A DNA stretch of 64,000 nucleotides from NCBI RefSeq assembly GCF_000956525.1, contig NZ_JYIW01000018.1, positions 1 to 64,000 on the forward strand, read 5' to 3'. A program made the translations under genes and the position numbers. This document shows, one piece after another, positions 1 to 8,406 of the stretch. Numbering within the stretch: position 1 is the stretch's first letter; each line of letters starts with the position of its first letter. Under the pieces are notes generated by a model. The model was not told the origin of the DNA. It saw nothing but the letters and a program-made list of their open reading frames with translations, and made no database searches. The stretch comes from Microbacterium oxydans. GTDB lineage: Bacteria; Actinomycetota; Actinomycetes; Actinomycetales; Microbacteriaceae.

Positions 1-22
1 GAGGAGGGGAGAGGGGGAGGCG

Positions 23-1435
23 TCAGCGGGAGCTGGCGGGCTCCGGAGCTGAGACGGATGCCTCGTCATCCGCATCGTCGTCGGCGAATGGCAGGCCTTC
101 GCGAGGTGCGTTGTAGAGCTCCTCGTCGAGGATGCCCTCGCGCTTCGCGACGATCGTCGGCACGAGCGCCTGGCCAGCGACGTTGACCGCAGTGCGACCC
201 ATGTCGAGGATCGGGTCGATCGCGAGCAGCAGGCCGACGCCCTCGAGCGGCAGGCCGAGGGTCGACAGCGTGAGCGTGAGCATCACGACAGCGCCAGTGG
301 TGCCGGCAGTCGCGGCGGAGCCGACGACCGAGACGACCACGATCAGCAGGTACTGCACGAAGTTCAGCTCGATGCCGAAGAACTGGGCGACGAAGATCGC
401 GGCGATGGCCGGGTAGATCGCAGCGCAGCCGTCCATCTTGGTCGTCGCGCCGAAGGGCACGGCGAACGACGCATAGGAGCGGGGCACGCCGAGGTTGCGC
501 TCGGTGACGCGCTCGGTGAGCGGGAGCGTGCCGATCGAGGAGCGGCTGACGAACGCCAACTGCACGGCCGGCCAGACACCGGAGAAGTACTGCTTGACCG
601 ACAGGCCGTGGGTCTTCACCAGGAACGGGTAGACCACGAACAGCACCAGCGCGAGGCCGATGTAGATGGCGATCGCGAACCAGCCGAGCGCCGCGAGCTT
701 CTCCCAGCCGTACTTGATGACGGCGGCACCGATCAGGCCGAAGGTGCCGAGCGGCGCGATGCGGATGATCCACCACAGCACGCGCTGGATGACCTTGAGC
801 AGCGATTCGGTGAAGGCCAGGAACGGCTCGGCCTTCTTGCCGGCCTTGAGCGCGGCGATGCCGACGGCGACCGCGACGACGATCACCTGCAGGATGTTGA
901 AGTTCACGCTCGACGAGAACGTGCCGTCTGCGGCGCCGGGGCTGGTGCTGACGCTCAGGCCGAGGAAGTTCTGCGGGATGAGTCCGAGCAGGAAGTTCCA
1001 CCAGGTGCCGACCGTGTACGGCTCACCAGGGGTGAGGCCCTCGCCCGCCTTCGCGCCAGGCTGGATCACGAGGCCGAGCACGATACCGATCGTGACCGCG
1101 ATGAATGCGGTGATCGCGAACCACAGCAGCGTCTGGCCGGCGAGGCGAGCGGCGTTCTGCACGCGACGCAGGTTCGAGATGCTCGCGACGATCGCGGTGA
1201 AGATCAGCGGGACGACCGCCGCACGCAGCAGTGTGACGTAGGAGCTGCCGATCGTGTCGAGGGTCGCGGACAGTCCGTTCGGGTTCTCGGCGGTGGCGCC
1301 GAGCTGGCGGCCGATCAGACCGGCGGCGATGCCGAGGACGAGGGCTGCGAGGATCTGGAAGCCGAACGAGGTCAGCAGCTTCCGGATCGGTCCGCGGGTG
1401 TCTGGCGCCTTCTGGGCGCGGACGGTGGTGCTCAT
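23..1435 (-). CDS. Dicarboxylate/amino acid:cation symporter (DAACS family)
   Basis: A 470-aa multi-pass membrane protein that should import glutamate, aspartate or C4-dicarboxylates with Na+ or H+. Seen: long hydrophobic segments, the serine-rich re-entrant loop motif SRSSIGTLP, and the downstream segment FGATTKMDGCAAIYP, both typical of GltP/DctA proteins. The start at 1435 is preferred because GGAG lies just upstream and the protein then begins MSTTVRAQ; the open frame extends 18 codons further up without a ribosome site. The C-terminus is acidic and alanine-rich. The gene stands alone; a hairpin at 1526-1567 separates it from the upstream lipoprotein gene. Substrate cannot be read from sequence. 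Confidence 0.88.
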   Translation of the reverse strand: MSTTVRAQKAPDTRGPIRKLLTSFGFQILAALVLGIAAGLIGRQLGATAENPNGLSATLDTIGSSYVTLLRAAVVPLIFTAIVASISNLRRVQNAARLAGQTLLWFAITAFIAVTIGIVLGLVIQPGAKAGEGLTPGEPYTVGTWWNFLLGLIPQNFLGLSVSTSPGAADGTFSSSVNFNILQVIVVAVAVGIAALKAGKKAEPFLAFTESLLKVIQRVLWWIIRIAPLGTFGLIGAAVIKYGWEKLAALGWFAIAIYIGLALVLFVVYPFLVKTHGLSVKQYFSGVWPAVQLAFVSRSSIGTLPLTERVTERNLGVPRSYASFAVPFGATTKMDGCAAIYPAIAAIFVAQFFGIELNFVQYLLIVVVSVVGSAATAGTTGAVVMLTLTLSTLGLPLEGVGLLLAIDPILDMGRTAVNVAGQALVPTIVAKREGILDEELYNAPREGLPFADDDADDEASVSAPEPASSR

Positions 1436-1525
1436 GGTGGGGGACTCCAGGAAAATCGTGGCGCACCGAATGCACGCCAGAACGCTCAACGCTACGAGCG
1501 CCGTCCGATTCCCGGGTCGGAGATG

Positions 1526-1567
1526 ACGAAGGATGACGGATGCCGGGCGGCATCCGTCATCCTTCGT
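1526..1567 (-). terminator. Perfect 19-bp hairpin between lipoprotein and symporter genes
   Basis: Two perfect 19-base arms (1526-1544 and 1549-1567) flank a 4-base loop. It lies just past the stop of the minus-strand lipoprotein gene. No T tract follows, which is common in high-GC actinobacteria. Confidence 0.75.
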
Positions 1568-1582
1568 GTCCGCTCCCCGGGG

Positions 1583-1924
1583 TCAGCCGGCGATGCAGCC
1601 CTGGATGTTGTCCTTGATGATCTGCGTGGTCAGTGCCTTCTCCTCTTCGTTCTTCTGGCGGTCTTCGCCGCCGGCGATGTAGGAGAGGGTCTCGTTGCTG
1701 AGGTCGGACTCGACGAGCTCGTCGGCGAGGCATGAGGCGACGTCGGCGGTGACCACGTCGGACTGGCCCTGGTCTTCGAACACCTTCTGGATGCCTTCGG
1801 CGACCTGGTCGGAGGTGGGGCGTGCATCTCCGCCGCAGGCGGCGAGCGAGAACGCGAGTGCCGCGATCGGCAGGGCCATGAGGAGTCGGGCAGAGGGGCG
1901 GATCTTCGGGCTGGTGAGCGTCAT
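1583..1924 (-). CDS. Small secreted lipoprotein, function unknown
   Basis: 113 aa. The N-terminus has a basic stretch, a hydrophobic core and a lipobox ending LAAC with the acylated Cys at about residue 30, so the product should be a membrane-anchored exported lipoprotein. The mature part is short and acidic, with two further cysteines (in ASCLADE and IQGCIAG) that could form a disulfide. Start 1924 is chosen because it gives the complete signal peptide; the frame stays open upstream to 1993. I do not recognise the domain. It is transcribed toward the symporter but separated from it by a hairpin. Confidence 0.75.
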   Translation of the reverse strand: MTLTSPKIRPSARLLMALPIAALAFSLAACGGDARPTSDQVAEGIQKVFEDQGQSDVVTADVASCLADELVESDLSNETLSYIAGGEDRQKNEEEKALTTQIIKDNIQGCIAG

Positions 1925-2031
1925 GGCTCCACGGTATCCGCTCACAGCCGATTGATAGAGACCAGAATATGGGCAGAAATGCCCATCGGCCATCCCTGTC
2001 GTGCGCCCGCCTGCTCTGGCACGATGGCGTC

Positions 2032-2376
2032 ATGTTCATCGTGACCACGAACGACGTGCCCGGGTACCGCATCACACAGGTCCTCGGCGAGGTGATGGGG
2101 TTGACCGTGCGGTCCACGGACTTCGGCCAGGGGTTCACCGCCGGGTTCCGGTCGCTCGGCGGCGGTGAGATCCCGGAGTACACGCAGGTCATGTACGAGT
2201 CGCGGCAGGTCGTCATGGGCCGCATGTGGGATCAGGCCGTCCAGCGCGGCGCCAATGCGATCGTCGCGATGCGCTTCGACGCGGGGTCGATCGCGAACTT
2301 CACGGAGATCTGCGCCTACGGCACCGCCGTCGTGGTCGAGCCGCTCGCCCCGGCATCCCCGCCGCCTGCCGCCTGA
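2032..2376 (+). CDS. YbjQ/UPF0145 family protein
   Basis: 114 aa. The sequence shows the family hallmarks: a start of the type MFIVTTNDVPGY, a central ARxMGxxT-like helix region (here SRQVVMGRMWDQAVQRGANA) and a final strand pattern ICAYGTAVVVEP. YbjQ proteins are small cytoplasmic pentamer-forming proteins sometimes called putative heavy-metal-binding; the true role is unknown. The ATG at 2032 has a CACGAT box exactly 6 nt upstream and no Shine-Dalgarno, suggesting a leaderless mRNA. The last residues (PASPPPAA) are low-complexity. Confidence 0.82.
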   Translation: MFIVTTNDVPGYRITQVLGEVMGLTVRSTDFGQGFTAGFRSLGGGEIPEYTQVMYESRQVVMGRMWDQAVQRGANAIVAMRFDAGSIANFTEICAYGTAVVVEPLAPASPPPAA

Positions 2377-2401
2377 CGCGTTCGTCGACGCCGGGCTCGG
2401 G

Positions 2402-2527
2402 GAAGTGTCGCATCCAGCCCCCTCCGCCGCCGGGACGCGACCAGGTGCGACCCCTCCCCTCGGGCAGGTGTCGTACTTGGCCGCCTCCGCCGAGAGGAGG
2501 CGACCATTCGGGACCCCTCGAGTGGGG
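2402..2527. repeat. Paired ~62-bp dispersed repeat, copy A
   Basis: Two tandem units begin near 2404 and 2466. Each starts AGTGTCG or AGGTGTCG, passes through CCGCCTCC and GGCGACCATTCG-like blocks, and ends in CCCCTC. The same two-unit element occurs near 17130-17258 and, in reverse, near 50391-50510. Here it lies between convergent genes. Confidence 0.7.
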
Positions 2528-2553
2528 GTCAGGGCGCCCCCGGCGGTGCACCC

Positions 2554-2787
2554 TCAGCGCGCGAGCACCAACAGGTCGCCGACCTCGCACTGCAGCGCCT
2601 CGCAGATCGCCCGCAGCGTGGAATAGCGGATCGCGCGGGCCCGGTCGTTCTTCAGCACCGACAGGTTCACGATGCTCACCCCGACGAGGGCGCTCAGCTG
2701 GGTGAGCGTCATGCCGCGTTCTGAGAGCAACTCGTCGAGGCGACAGTGGATGCCGGTGAGCTCGTCGTCGTTCTCCGCGGGACTCAC
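2554..2787 (-). CDS. Small Cro/C1-type HTH regulator partnered with DUF2975 proteins
   Basis: 77 aa, nearly all one helix-turn-helix domain of the Cro/C1-like (YozG-type) class: MTLTQLSALVGVS is the turn region and VNLSVLKNDRARAI the recognition part. It is the last gene of a three-gene operon and its start overlaps the stop of the upstream membrane gene by 4 nt (ATGA), so it is translationally coupled. HTH proteins of this size are a standard partner of DUF2975 membrane proteins, and I infer it represses its own operon through the palindrome at 4049-4074. Confidence 0.85.
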   Translation of the reverse strand: MSPAENDDELTGIHCRLDELLSERGMTLTQLSALVGVSIVNLSVLKNDRARAIRYSTLRAICEALQCEVGDLLVLAR

Positions 2788-3425
2788 ACCAGGCCCTCCG
2801 TCTCCTTCTCGAGCACATCTCGCTCCTGCTGCAGGCGCCTGCCTCGGCGCAGTGCGACGGCGATCAGCCCGATCGTGACACCGGTCGCGTAGAACGGCGA
2901 GATCGCCCAGAACTCGATCGGATGCGTCGCCTCCGCGCCGAGTCCGAGGACCGCGGTGACGCCGTTGCGCCCAGCGGTCTCCAACATCACGATGAGCGTC
3001 GGAGCGATGACGAGCGTCCAGCCGATCGCGTCGAGTGCTCTGGCGTTGCTCCGACTGAAGACCCGCCCGCGGAGGAAGCTCCAGGCGATGAGTGCGACCG
3101 CGCCGATGATGATCACGGCGGCCAGCGCCCGGAGTGCGATTGCGGCGATGATCGCCGCGGTCGCTGCCGGATCCACTCCGGTCGAGAAGACCATCGCCTC
3201 CTGCGCGATGCCCTCGACCGTCACGGCGCCGGAGTCGGCGGTCGCAGAGATCGGCTGCTCGTCGATCGGGATCGTCCAGGCGATTCCGTCGTCGCGGAAC
3301 GTCCCAGCGATCCTCATCACCGTCGAGATACCGGTCACGACCAGAGCGGCCGCCGCGAGGAAGAGCACCGTGACGGCATCCGCGAACTCAGACCTGGTCG
3401 TTGCGGCAGTGGATGCCGAGAACAT
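2784..3425 (-). CDS. DUF2975-type membrane protein (second copy)
   Basis: 213 aa with four predicted membrane helices and an extracytoplasmic segment between the first and second. It starts at 3425, where the ATG shares one base with the stop of the preceding gene (TGATG). Its last residues, KETEGLV, match the end RETEGLV of the upstream gene, and the general helix layout is the same, so the two look like tandem paralogues. The longer frame reaching 3719 on this strand is only a shadow of the upstream gene. Function unknown; the family normally travels with a small HTH gene as here. Confidence 0.75.
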   Translation of the reverse strand: MFSASTAATTRSEFADAVTVLFLAAAALVVTGISTVMRIAGTFRDDGIAWTIPIDEQPISATADSGAVTVEGIAQEAMVFSTGVDPAATAAIIAAIALRALAAVIIIGAVALIAWSFLRGRVFSRSNARALDAIGWTLVIAPTLIVMLETAGRNGVTAVLGLGAEATHPIEFWAISPFYATGVTIGLIAVALRRGRRLQQERDVLEKETEGLV

Positions 3426-4039
3426 CAGACGAGTCCTTCCGTCTCGCGCTGCAGTCTCTCGCCGATCACGAACACCGTGCCGATCACCGAGAGGATGAAC
3501 GCGGCGAGGATGAAGGTGAACGGTTCGACGCTGATGACGGCGTTGTCGATGCGGTTGTCGGTGACGACGGCGACCGTCGCGTTCGCGAGCATGTTGTCGA
3601 AGAACTGCACTGCTGCGAAGCCGACGAGTCCTGTGAGGCCCGCGGTCATCACGAGCACGGTGTTGCGGCGACTGAACACGCGTCCGCTCAGGATGCTGCG
3701 TGCGAGCAGGATCAGGCATCCGATCACCGCGACGATGGTGACGGCCTGCACCACCTGGCCGATGATCCCGGCACCCGTCGCGATGGGTGGCAGCGAGGAC
3801 GCGGTGAGCATGGCGCGGTCGAGCGCACCGGTGACGCTGTCGCCGTCGGCGAGTGGAATCTGCACCGGTGTGTCCGTGAACACGACGAGCACCGGCACGT
3901 CGACGCCGCGAGCGAGTTCGATGATGCGGAGGATGGAGAACACGACGACGAACGTCGCGATCGCGAGGCCGGCGATGCAGAAGCCGATGAGTGAGGCGGC
4001 GTCACCCCGGCTCAGCGAGCCGGTCTTGGAAGTGCTCAT
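3425..4039 (-). CDS. DUF2975-type membrane protein (first copy)
   Basis: 204 aa with four membrane helices (around residues 16-42, 92-115, 128-150 and 172-194) and an extracytoplasmic loop after the first. First gene of a compact operon (204 aa, 213 aa, 77-aa HTH) with overlapping stops and starts. A strong AAGGAG site sits 6-7 nt before the ATG and overlaps the right edge of a palindrome that is a good operator candidate. Having two different DUF2975-like proteins with one HTH partner suggests they may form a heteromeric membrane unit; this is inference. Confidence 0.75.
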   Translation of the reverse strand: MSTSKTGSLSRGDAASLIGFCIAGLAIATFVVVFSILRIIELARGVDVPVLVVFTDTPVQIPLADGDSVTGALDRAMLTASSLPPIATGAGIIGQVVQAVTIVAVIGCLILLARSILSGRVFSRRNTVLVMTAGLTGLVGFAAVQFFDNMLANATVAVVTDNRIDNAVISVEPFTFILAAFILSVIGTVFVIGERLQRETEGLV

Positions 4040-4048
4040 GATCGCTCC

Positions 4049-4074
4049 TTATCGATAGTCGTTGTTAGCGATAA
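4049..4074 (-). promoter_or_regulatory. Candidate operator of the DUF2975/HTH operon
   Basis: Inverted repeat with arms TTATCGATA (4049-4057) and TAGCGATAA (4066-4074), 8 of 9 positions symmetric, in an AT-rich patch directly upstream of the ATG at 4039. It overlaps the ribosome-binding site on the minus strand. Confidence 0.5.
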
Positions 4075-4150
4075 GCGTTAACATAACGAGAATCGATACG
4101 ACGGTCAAGCGGTGCCACGTGATGACGGTCGAGCGCTCGCCGCAGCACTC

Positions 4151-4164
4151 CGCCGACGGCGAAC
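4151..4164 (+). promoter_or_regulatory. Possible ClgR-type box upstream of clpC
   Basis: The sequence CGCCGACGGCGAAC fits the CGC-N5-GCG core with a following AAC that is known for the Clp gene regulator ClgR of actinobacteria. It lies about 90 nt before the clpC start and about 28 nt before a TACTCT box (4192-4197) that could be the -10. Match by eye only. Confidence 0.4.
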
Positions 4165-4251
4165 ACGGGCATACCTGCCGTTCCCGGTGGTTACTCTCGA
4201 TGTACAGGCGCGAGAAGCGTCTTCGCCCCAGTGCGAATAAGGAGTCACAGC

Positions 4252-6777
4252 ATGTTCGAGAGATTCACGGACCGAGCCCGTCGTGTGGTCGTCCTCGCCC
4301 AAGAAGAGGCGAAGATGCTCAACCACAACTACATCGGCACCGAGCACATCCTGCTCGGTCTCATCCACGAGGGCGAGGGTGTCGCAGCCAAGGCCCTCGA
4401 AAGCCTGGGCATCTCGCTCGACGCCGTGCGCGAGCAGGTGCAGGACATCATCGGTCAGGGTCAGCAGCAGCCGACCGGCCACATCCCCTTCACGCCCCGC
4501 GCGAAGAAGGTGCTCGAGCTGAGCCTCCGCGAGGCACTGCAGCTCGGCCACAACTACATCGGCACCGAGCACATCCTGCTCGGACTCATCCGCGAGGGTG
4601 AGGGTGTCGCAGCGCAGGTGCTCGTCAAGCTCGGCGCCGACCTGAACAAGGTCCGCCAGCAGGTCATCCAGCTGCTCTCCGGCGCACCGGGACGCGAGCC
4701 GGCAGCCGTCGGCGCGCAGAGCAACGACACCCCGAGCGCCCAGGGCGGCTCGGCCGTGCTCGACCAGTTCGGTCGCAACCTGACCCAGGCCGCGCGCGAC
4801 AACAAGCTCGACCCGGTGATCGGCCGCGAGAAGGAGATCGAGCGGGTCATGCAGATCCTGTCTCGCCGCTCCAAGAACAACCCGGTCCTGATCGGTGAGC
4901 CCGGCGTCGGCAAGACCGCCGTCGTCGAGGGCCTCGCCCAGGCGATCGTCAAGGGCGATGTGCCCGAGACGCTGAAGGACAAGCAGCTCTACTCGCTCGA
5001 CCTCGGCTCGCTCATCGCCGGTTCCCGCTACCGCGGTGACTTCGAGGAGCGCCTGAAGAAGGTCACGAAGGAGATCCGCACGCGCGGCGACATCATCGTC
5101 TTCATCGACGAGATCCACACCCTCGTGGGTGCGGGTGCCGCCGAGGGTGCGATCGACGCAGCCAGCATTCTGAAGCCGCTGCTCGCCCGCGGTGAGCTGC
5201 AGACCATCGGTGCGACCACGCTCGACGAGTACCGCAAGCACTTCGAGAAGGATGCTGCGCTCGAGCGCCGCTTCCAGCCCATCCAGGTGGCCGAGCCGAG
5301 CCTGCCCCACGCGATCAACATCCTCAAGGGGCTGCGCGACCGCTACGAGGCGCACCACAAGGTGCAGATCACGGACGGCGCGATCGTCGCGGCGGCGAAC
5401 CTCGCCGACCGCTACGTCTCCGACCGCTTCCTCCCTGACAAGGCCATCGACCTGATCGACGAGGCCGGCGCACGCCTGCGTCTGTCGATCCTGTCGAGCC
5501 CGCCCGAGCTGCGCGAGTTCGACGAGAAGATCGCCAAGGTCCGCGAGCAGAAGGAGCAGGCTTCCGAGGAGCAGGACTTCGAGAAGGCCGCATCGCTGCG
5601 CGATGAGGAGAAGAACCTCCTCGCCGAGCGCCTCCGCCTCGAGAAGCAGTGGCGTTCGGGTGACGTCGCGACCCGTGCGGTCGTCGACGAGGGCCTGATC
5701 GCCGAGGTGCTCGCACAGGCCACCGGCATCCCGGTGTTCAAGCTCACCGAAGAGGAGTCCAGCCGACTCGTCTTCATGGAGAAGGCCCTGCACCAGCGTG
5801 TGATCGGTCAGGAGGAGGCCATCGCGGCACTCTCCAAGACGATCCGTCGTCAGCGCGCCGGCCTCAAGGATCCGAAGCGTCCCTCCGGATCGTTCATCTT
5901 CGCCGGCCCGACCGGTGTCGGAAAGACCGAGCTCGCGAAGGCGCTCGCCGAATTCCTGTTCGACGACGAAGCCGCACTGATCTCACTCGACATGAGCGAG
6001 TTCGGTGAGAAGCACACCGTCTCGCGTCTGTTCGGTGCCCCTCCCGGATTCGTCGGATTCGAAGAGGGTGGCCAGCTCACCGAGAAGGTTCGCCGCAAGC
6101 CGTTCAGCGTCGTGCTCTTCGATGAGATCGAGAAGGCGCACCCTGACATCTTCAACTCGCTCCTCCAGATCTTGGAAGAGGGACGTCTGACCGATGGCCA
6201 GGGTCGTGTGATCGACTTCAAGAACACCGTCATCATCATGACCACCAACCTCGGTGCTCGTGACATCGCCGGTGGTCCGGTCGGCTTCCAGATCGAGGGC
6301 AGCAACGCCACGACCTACGAGCGGATGAAGGGCAAGGTCAACGAAGAGCTCAAGCGCAACTTCAAGCCCGAGTTCCTCAACCGTGTCGACGACATCATCG
6401 TGTTCCCGCAGCTCTCCAAGAGCGAGCTGGTGCAGATCGTCGATCTGTTCACGAAGCGTCTGGGCGAGCGTCTGCTCGACCGTGACATGACGATCGAGCT
6501 GTCGCTGGCCGCCAAGGAGCGCCTCATCGAGATCGGGTTCGACCCGGCCCTCGGTGCCCGACCGCTGCGTCGCGCGATGCAGCACGAGATCGAGGACCGT
6601 CTGTCGGAGAAGATCCTGCATGGCGAGCTCAACCCCGGCGATCACGTGAAGGTCGACGAGAAGGACGGCGAGTTCCTCTTCGAGCACGGACCGCGCGGCG
6701 AGCAGGTCTCGGTCGGCGTGAACACCGGCGGCGAGATCGCGGCGACTCCCGACCTGGCGATCGCCAGCGGGGAGTGA
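4252..6777 (+). CDS. clpC: ATP-dependent Clp protease ATP-binding subunit ClpC
   Basis: 841 aa, normal for ClpC. Unfolds proteins with ATP and feeds them to ClpP. Visible parts: two Clp N-terminal repeats each with [14 protein letters not shown] (about residues 25-115), first AAA+ domain with Walker A GEPGVGKT (215-222) and Walker B FIDEIH (284-289), a UVR-type coiled middle region (about 420-465), second AAA+ domain with Walker A GPTGVGKT (552-559) and Walker B VVLFDE (620-625), and the C-terminal D2-small domain. The start at 4252 follows AAGGAG by 7 nt; the upstream in-frame ATG at 4231 has no such site. Single gene, closed by a strong terminator. Confidence 0.97.
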   Translation: MFERFTDRARRVVVLAQEEAKMLNHNYIGTEHILLGLIHEGEGVAAKALESLGISLDAVREQVQDIIGQGQQQPTGHIPFTPRAKKVLELSLREALQLGHNYIGTEHILLGLIREGEGVAAQVLVKLGADLNKVRQQVIQLLSGAPGREPAAVGAQSNDTPSAQGGSAVLDQFGRNLTQAARDNKLDPVIGREKEIERVMQILSRRSKNNPVLIGEPGVGKTAVVEGLAQAIVKGDVPETLKDKQLYSLDLGSLIAGSRYRGDFEERLKKVTKEIRTRGDIIVFIDEIHTLVGAGAAEGAIDAASILKPLLARGELQTIGATTLDEYRKHFEKDAALERRFQPIQVAEPSLPHAINILKGLRDRYEAHHKVQITDGAIVAAANLADRYVSDRFLPDKAIDLIDEAGARLRLSILSSPPELREFDEKIAKVREQKEQASEEQDFEKAASLRDEEKNLLAERLRLEKQWRSGDVATRAVVDEGLIAEVLAQATGIPVFKLTEEESSRLVFMEKALHQRVIGQEEAIAALSKTIRRQRAGLKDPKRPSGSFIFAGPTGVGKTELAKALAEFLFDDEAALISLDMSEFGEKHTVSRLFGAPPGFVGFEEGGQLTEKVRRKPFSVVLFDEIEKAHPDIFNSLLQILEEGRLTDGQGRVIDFKNTVIIMTTNLGARDIAGGPVGFQIEGSNATTYERMKGKVNEELKRNFKPEFLNRVDDIIVFPQLSKSELVQIVDLFTKRLGERLLDRDMTIELSLAAKERLIEIGFDPALGARPLRRAMQHEIEDRLSEKILHGELNPGDHVKVDEKDGEFLFEHGPRGEQVSVGVNTGGEIAATPDLAIASGE

Positions 6778-6798
6778 TCCTTCGACGGACCGAGTCCT

Positions 6799-6831
6799 GA
6801 AAGGGGCGGATGCTTCGCATCCGCCCCTTTC
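6799..6831 (+). terminator. clpC terminator
   Basis: Perfect 15-bp stem (6799-6813 with 6817-6831) and a 3-base loop, ending in CCCTTTCCC, 22 nt after the clpC stop. Confidence 0.85.
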
Positions 6832-6843
6832 CCGTCCCTCCGT

Positions 6844-6920
6844 CCCCCCCCCCCGGTGCGCCGTGAGGGGCCAAAACACGCCGTGTCGTGTGGGTCGCGG
6901 GGGGCGTGTCTTGACCCCTC
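6844..6920. repeat. Poly-C tract and 18-bp imperfect inverted repeat upstream of argA
   Basis: A run of 11 C (6844-6854) is followed by an inverted repeat whose arms 6865-6882 and 6903-6920 match at 16 of 18 positions (GAGGGGCCAAAACACGCC against GGCGTGTCTTGACCCCTC). It ends just before the TAGGCT box of argA, so it could be a regulatory hairpin or a dispersed palindromic repeat. Confidence 0.6.
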
Positions 6921-6942
6921 GTGCGGGTTCTAGGCTTGAGGG

Positions 6943-7446
6943 GTGAGCGAGTACATCGTGCGACCGGCGCGCAGCGCCGACGTCATCGGCATCCGGAGCC
7001 TGCTGCAGCCCATGGTCGAGCAGCGCATCCTGCTCGGCAAGGACCTCGCGGTGCTCTACGGCTCCGTGCAGGAGTTCGTGGTCGCCGAGGCAGACGGTCA
7101 GATGATCGGATGCGGCGCGCTGCACGTGATCTGGGAAGACCTGGGCGAGGTGCGCACACTCCTGGTGCGCGACGACTGGCTGCACCACGGCGTCGGCCGC
7201 GCGATCGTCGACCGCCTGGAGCAGACCGCCGCCGATCTCGGCCTGTCTCGCCTGTTCTGCCTGACCTTCGAGGTCGAGTTCTTCAGCCGCCGCGGCTACA
7301 CGCCGATCGGCGAGCAGGTCGTCGACCCCGATGTGTACTCCCAGCTGCTGCGCAGTGGTGACGCCGGTGTCGAGGAGTTCCTCGATCTCGCGCACGTCAA
7401 GCCGAACACGCTCGGCAACACCAGGATGCTCAAGCAGCTCAACTAA
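6943..7446 (+). CDS. argA: Stand-alone GNAT N-acetylglutamate synthase (actinobacterial ArgA type)
   Basis: 167 aa, a single GNAT domain. It should transfer acetyl from acetyl-CoA to the amino group of glutamate, the first step of arginine synthesis. Seen: RPARSADVIGIRSLL at the start, the acetyl-CoA loop region LLVRDDWLHHGVGRAIV, and FFSRRGYTPI near the C-terminus, the pattern of the short mycobacterial-type ArgA without a kinase-like domain. GTG start at 6943 has TAGGCT exactly 6 nt upstream and is probably leaderless. The next gene follows after 9 nt, its -10-like box overlapping the argA stop. A generic GNAT acetyltransferase is the alternative. Confidence 0.72.
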   Translation: MSEYIVRPARSADVIGIRSLLQPMVEQRILLGKDLAVLYGSVQEFVVAEADGQMIGCGALHVIWEDLGEVRTLLVRDDWLHHGVGRAIVDRLEQTAADLGLSRLFCLTFEVEFFSRRGYTPIGEQVVDPDVYSQLLRSGDAGVEEFLDLAHVKPNTLGNTRMLKQLN

Positions 7447-7455
7447 CCTGGACTC

Positions 7456-8121
7456 ATGCCTCGTCACTCCGCCGCCGTCTACCGTCGGCGCCGGGTGGTC
7501 CTGCTCGGCTGCCTGATCCTGCTGCTCGCAGCGATCGGCATCGGCGTCTGGTTGCTGGTCGCCCAGCCGTGGGCGCACGCTGCCGGGCCCGCCCCGACCT
7601 CGTCGGCATCGCCGAGCCCGACCGCCGCCGAGACGCCGACCTCTGATCCCGTCACCGACCCGGTCTCGCCGGGGCCGACGACCGACGTGTCGGAGTCCGA
7701 GACACCGGCGATCGTGGCCTGCGAGGCCAAGGACATCGTGGTCGCCGCGGTCACCGACGCCGACTCCTACCAGGCCGGCGTGCTGCCGAAGATCTCGATC
7801 TCGCTCACCAACACCGGACCGACCGACTGCACGATGGACGTCGGTTCGACCACGCAGGCGTTCACCGTCATGAGCGGCTCCGACGTGTGGTGGCGCTCGA
7901 CCGACTGCCAGGAGAACCCGAGCAGCATGATCGCGACGCTCTCCGCCGGAACCACCGTGACCAGCAAGGATCCGGTGACCTGGGATCGCACGCGCTCGAG
8001 CGTCGAGACGTGCGGCCAGGAGAACCGGCAGCGTGCTCCCGGCGGCGGTGCGTCGTACCACGTGGAGGTCTCGATCGGCGGGTTCACGAGCGCGAGCAGC
8101 AAGCAGATCCTGCTGTACTGA
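7456..8121 (+). CDS. Membrane-anchored protein with DUF4232-like exported domain
   Basis: 221 aa. A basic N-terminus (RRRR) and one hydrophobic helix (about residues 15-36) anchor it, followed by a Ser/Thr/Pro-rich linker of about 45 residues and a C-terminal beta-rich domain with four cysteines (in VACEA, TDCTM, TDCQE, ETCGQ). The domain layout (SISLTNTGPTDCTMDVG, then WRSTDCQ) resembles DUF4232-type extracytoplasmic domains of actinobacteria. Start ATG 7456 has TAACCT 6 nt upstream, with that box formed partly by the argA stop codon, indicating a leaderless start inside a compact pair. Function unknown. Confidence 0.7.
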   Translation: MPRHSAAVYRRRRVVLLGCLILLLAAIGIGVWLLVAQPWAHAAGPAPTSSASPSPTAAETPTSDPVTDPVSPGPTTDVSESETPAIVACEAKDIVVAAVTDADSYQAGVLPKISISLTNTGPTDCTMDVGSTTQAFTVMSGSDVWWRSTDCQENPSSMIATLSAGTTVTSKDPVTWDRTRSSVETCGQENRQRAPGGGASYHVEVSIGGFTSASSKQILLY

Positions 8122-8234
8122 CCGAAGTTCTTTCGCAAATCGAAGCAATTCTGCGGAGAAACCTGCGAAAAACGCAGTCATCGCCGACATCCTCTTCGGA
8201 TGATTCTGATTTCCTCGGGATTCACCGGCCAAGG
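8122..8234. other. AT-rich intergenic stretch upstream of the candidate sRNA
   Basis: No gene seen. Clearly richer in A and T than the surroundings, with short C/G-flanked inverted words. It could supply upstream promoter elements for the sRNA promoter at 8235-8263 and the end of the preceding transcript. Confidence 0.4.
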
Positions 8235-8263
8235 CTGACAGGGCGCATTCTTTGGGATACCAT
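8235..8263 (+). promoter_or_regulatory. Sigma-70-type promoter driving a candidate small RNA
   Basis: CTGACA (8235-8240), a 17-base spacer, then TACCAT (8258-8263). It points into an intergenic region with no ORF but with a structured, terminated RNA-like segment. Confidence 0.6.
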
Positions 8264-8268
8264 TGGAT

Positions 8269-8406
8269 GACTCTCGGGAATATGCGGCCCATGCCATCCC
8301 CAGTGGCGTCGAACTACAGCGTCCCCAGCGCTTCGACACTGGCCGTTCGAGAGTCCGAGGGCCCTCTCGAGTACCCCAGTCCCCAATGTGGGACTCGAGA
8401 GGGCCC
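8269..8406 (+). ncRNA. Candidate structured small RNA with repeated UCCCCAG loops
   Basis: About 138 nt between a good promoter and a strong hairpin. Pairings visible: an 8-bp outer helix GACTCTCG (8269-8276) with CGAGAGTC (8348-8355); hairpin GCCA/TGGC (8293-8296 with 8304-8307); helix GTCGAA/TTCGAC (8308-8313 with 8332-8337) capped by GCG/CGC. The two inner hairpins have the same 7-nt loop, TCCCCAG. The terminator loop again carries CCCCAGTCCCC. C-rich loops of this kind pair with Shine-Dalgarno sequences in known trans-acting sRNAs, and paired C-rich hairpins also recall the actinobacterial 6C RNA, though the C runs here are shorter. No coding potential seen. Confidence 0.55.
8359..8406 (+). 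terminator. Terminator hairpin of the candidate sRNA
   Basis: Perfect 14-bp arms (8359-8372 and 8393-8406) with a 20-base loop that contains two CCCC blocks; followed by CTATCGTTTCC, a weak T tract. Confidence 0.65.

Noticed and set aside
4105..5793. A 562-aa open frame on the minus strand
   Set aside because: It is a low-complexity shadow fully inside clpC, caused by GC-biased codons.
5983..8292. A 769-aa minus-strand open frame
   Set aside because: Crosses clpC, argA, the next gene and the sRNA region; Arg/Asp/Gly-rich shadow without domains.
8269..8406. tRNA-like gene, because of GTTCGAGAGTCC
   Set aside because: No acceptor stem, anticodon arm or CCA fits; the pairing pattern is different.
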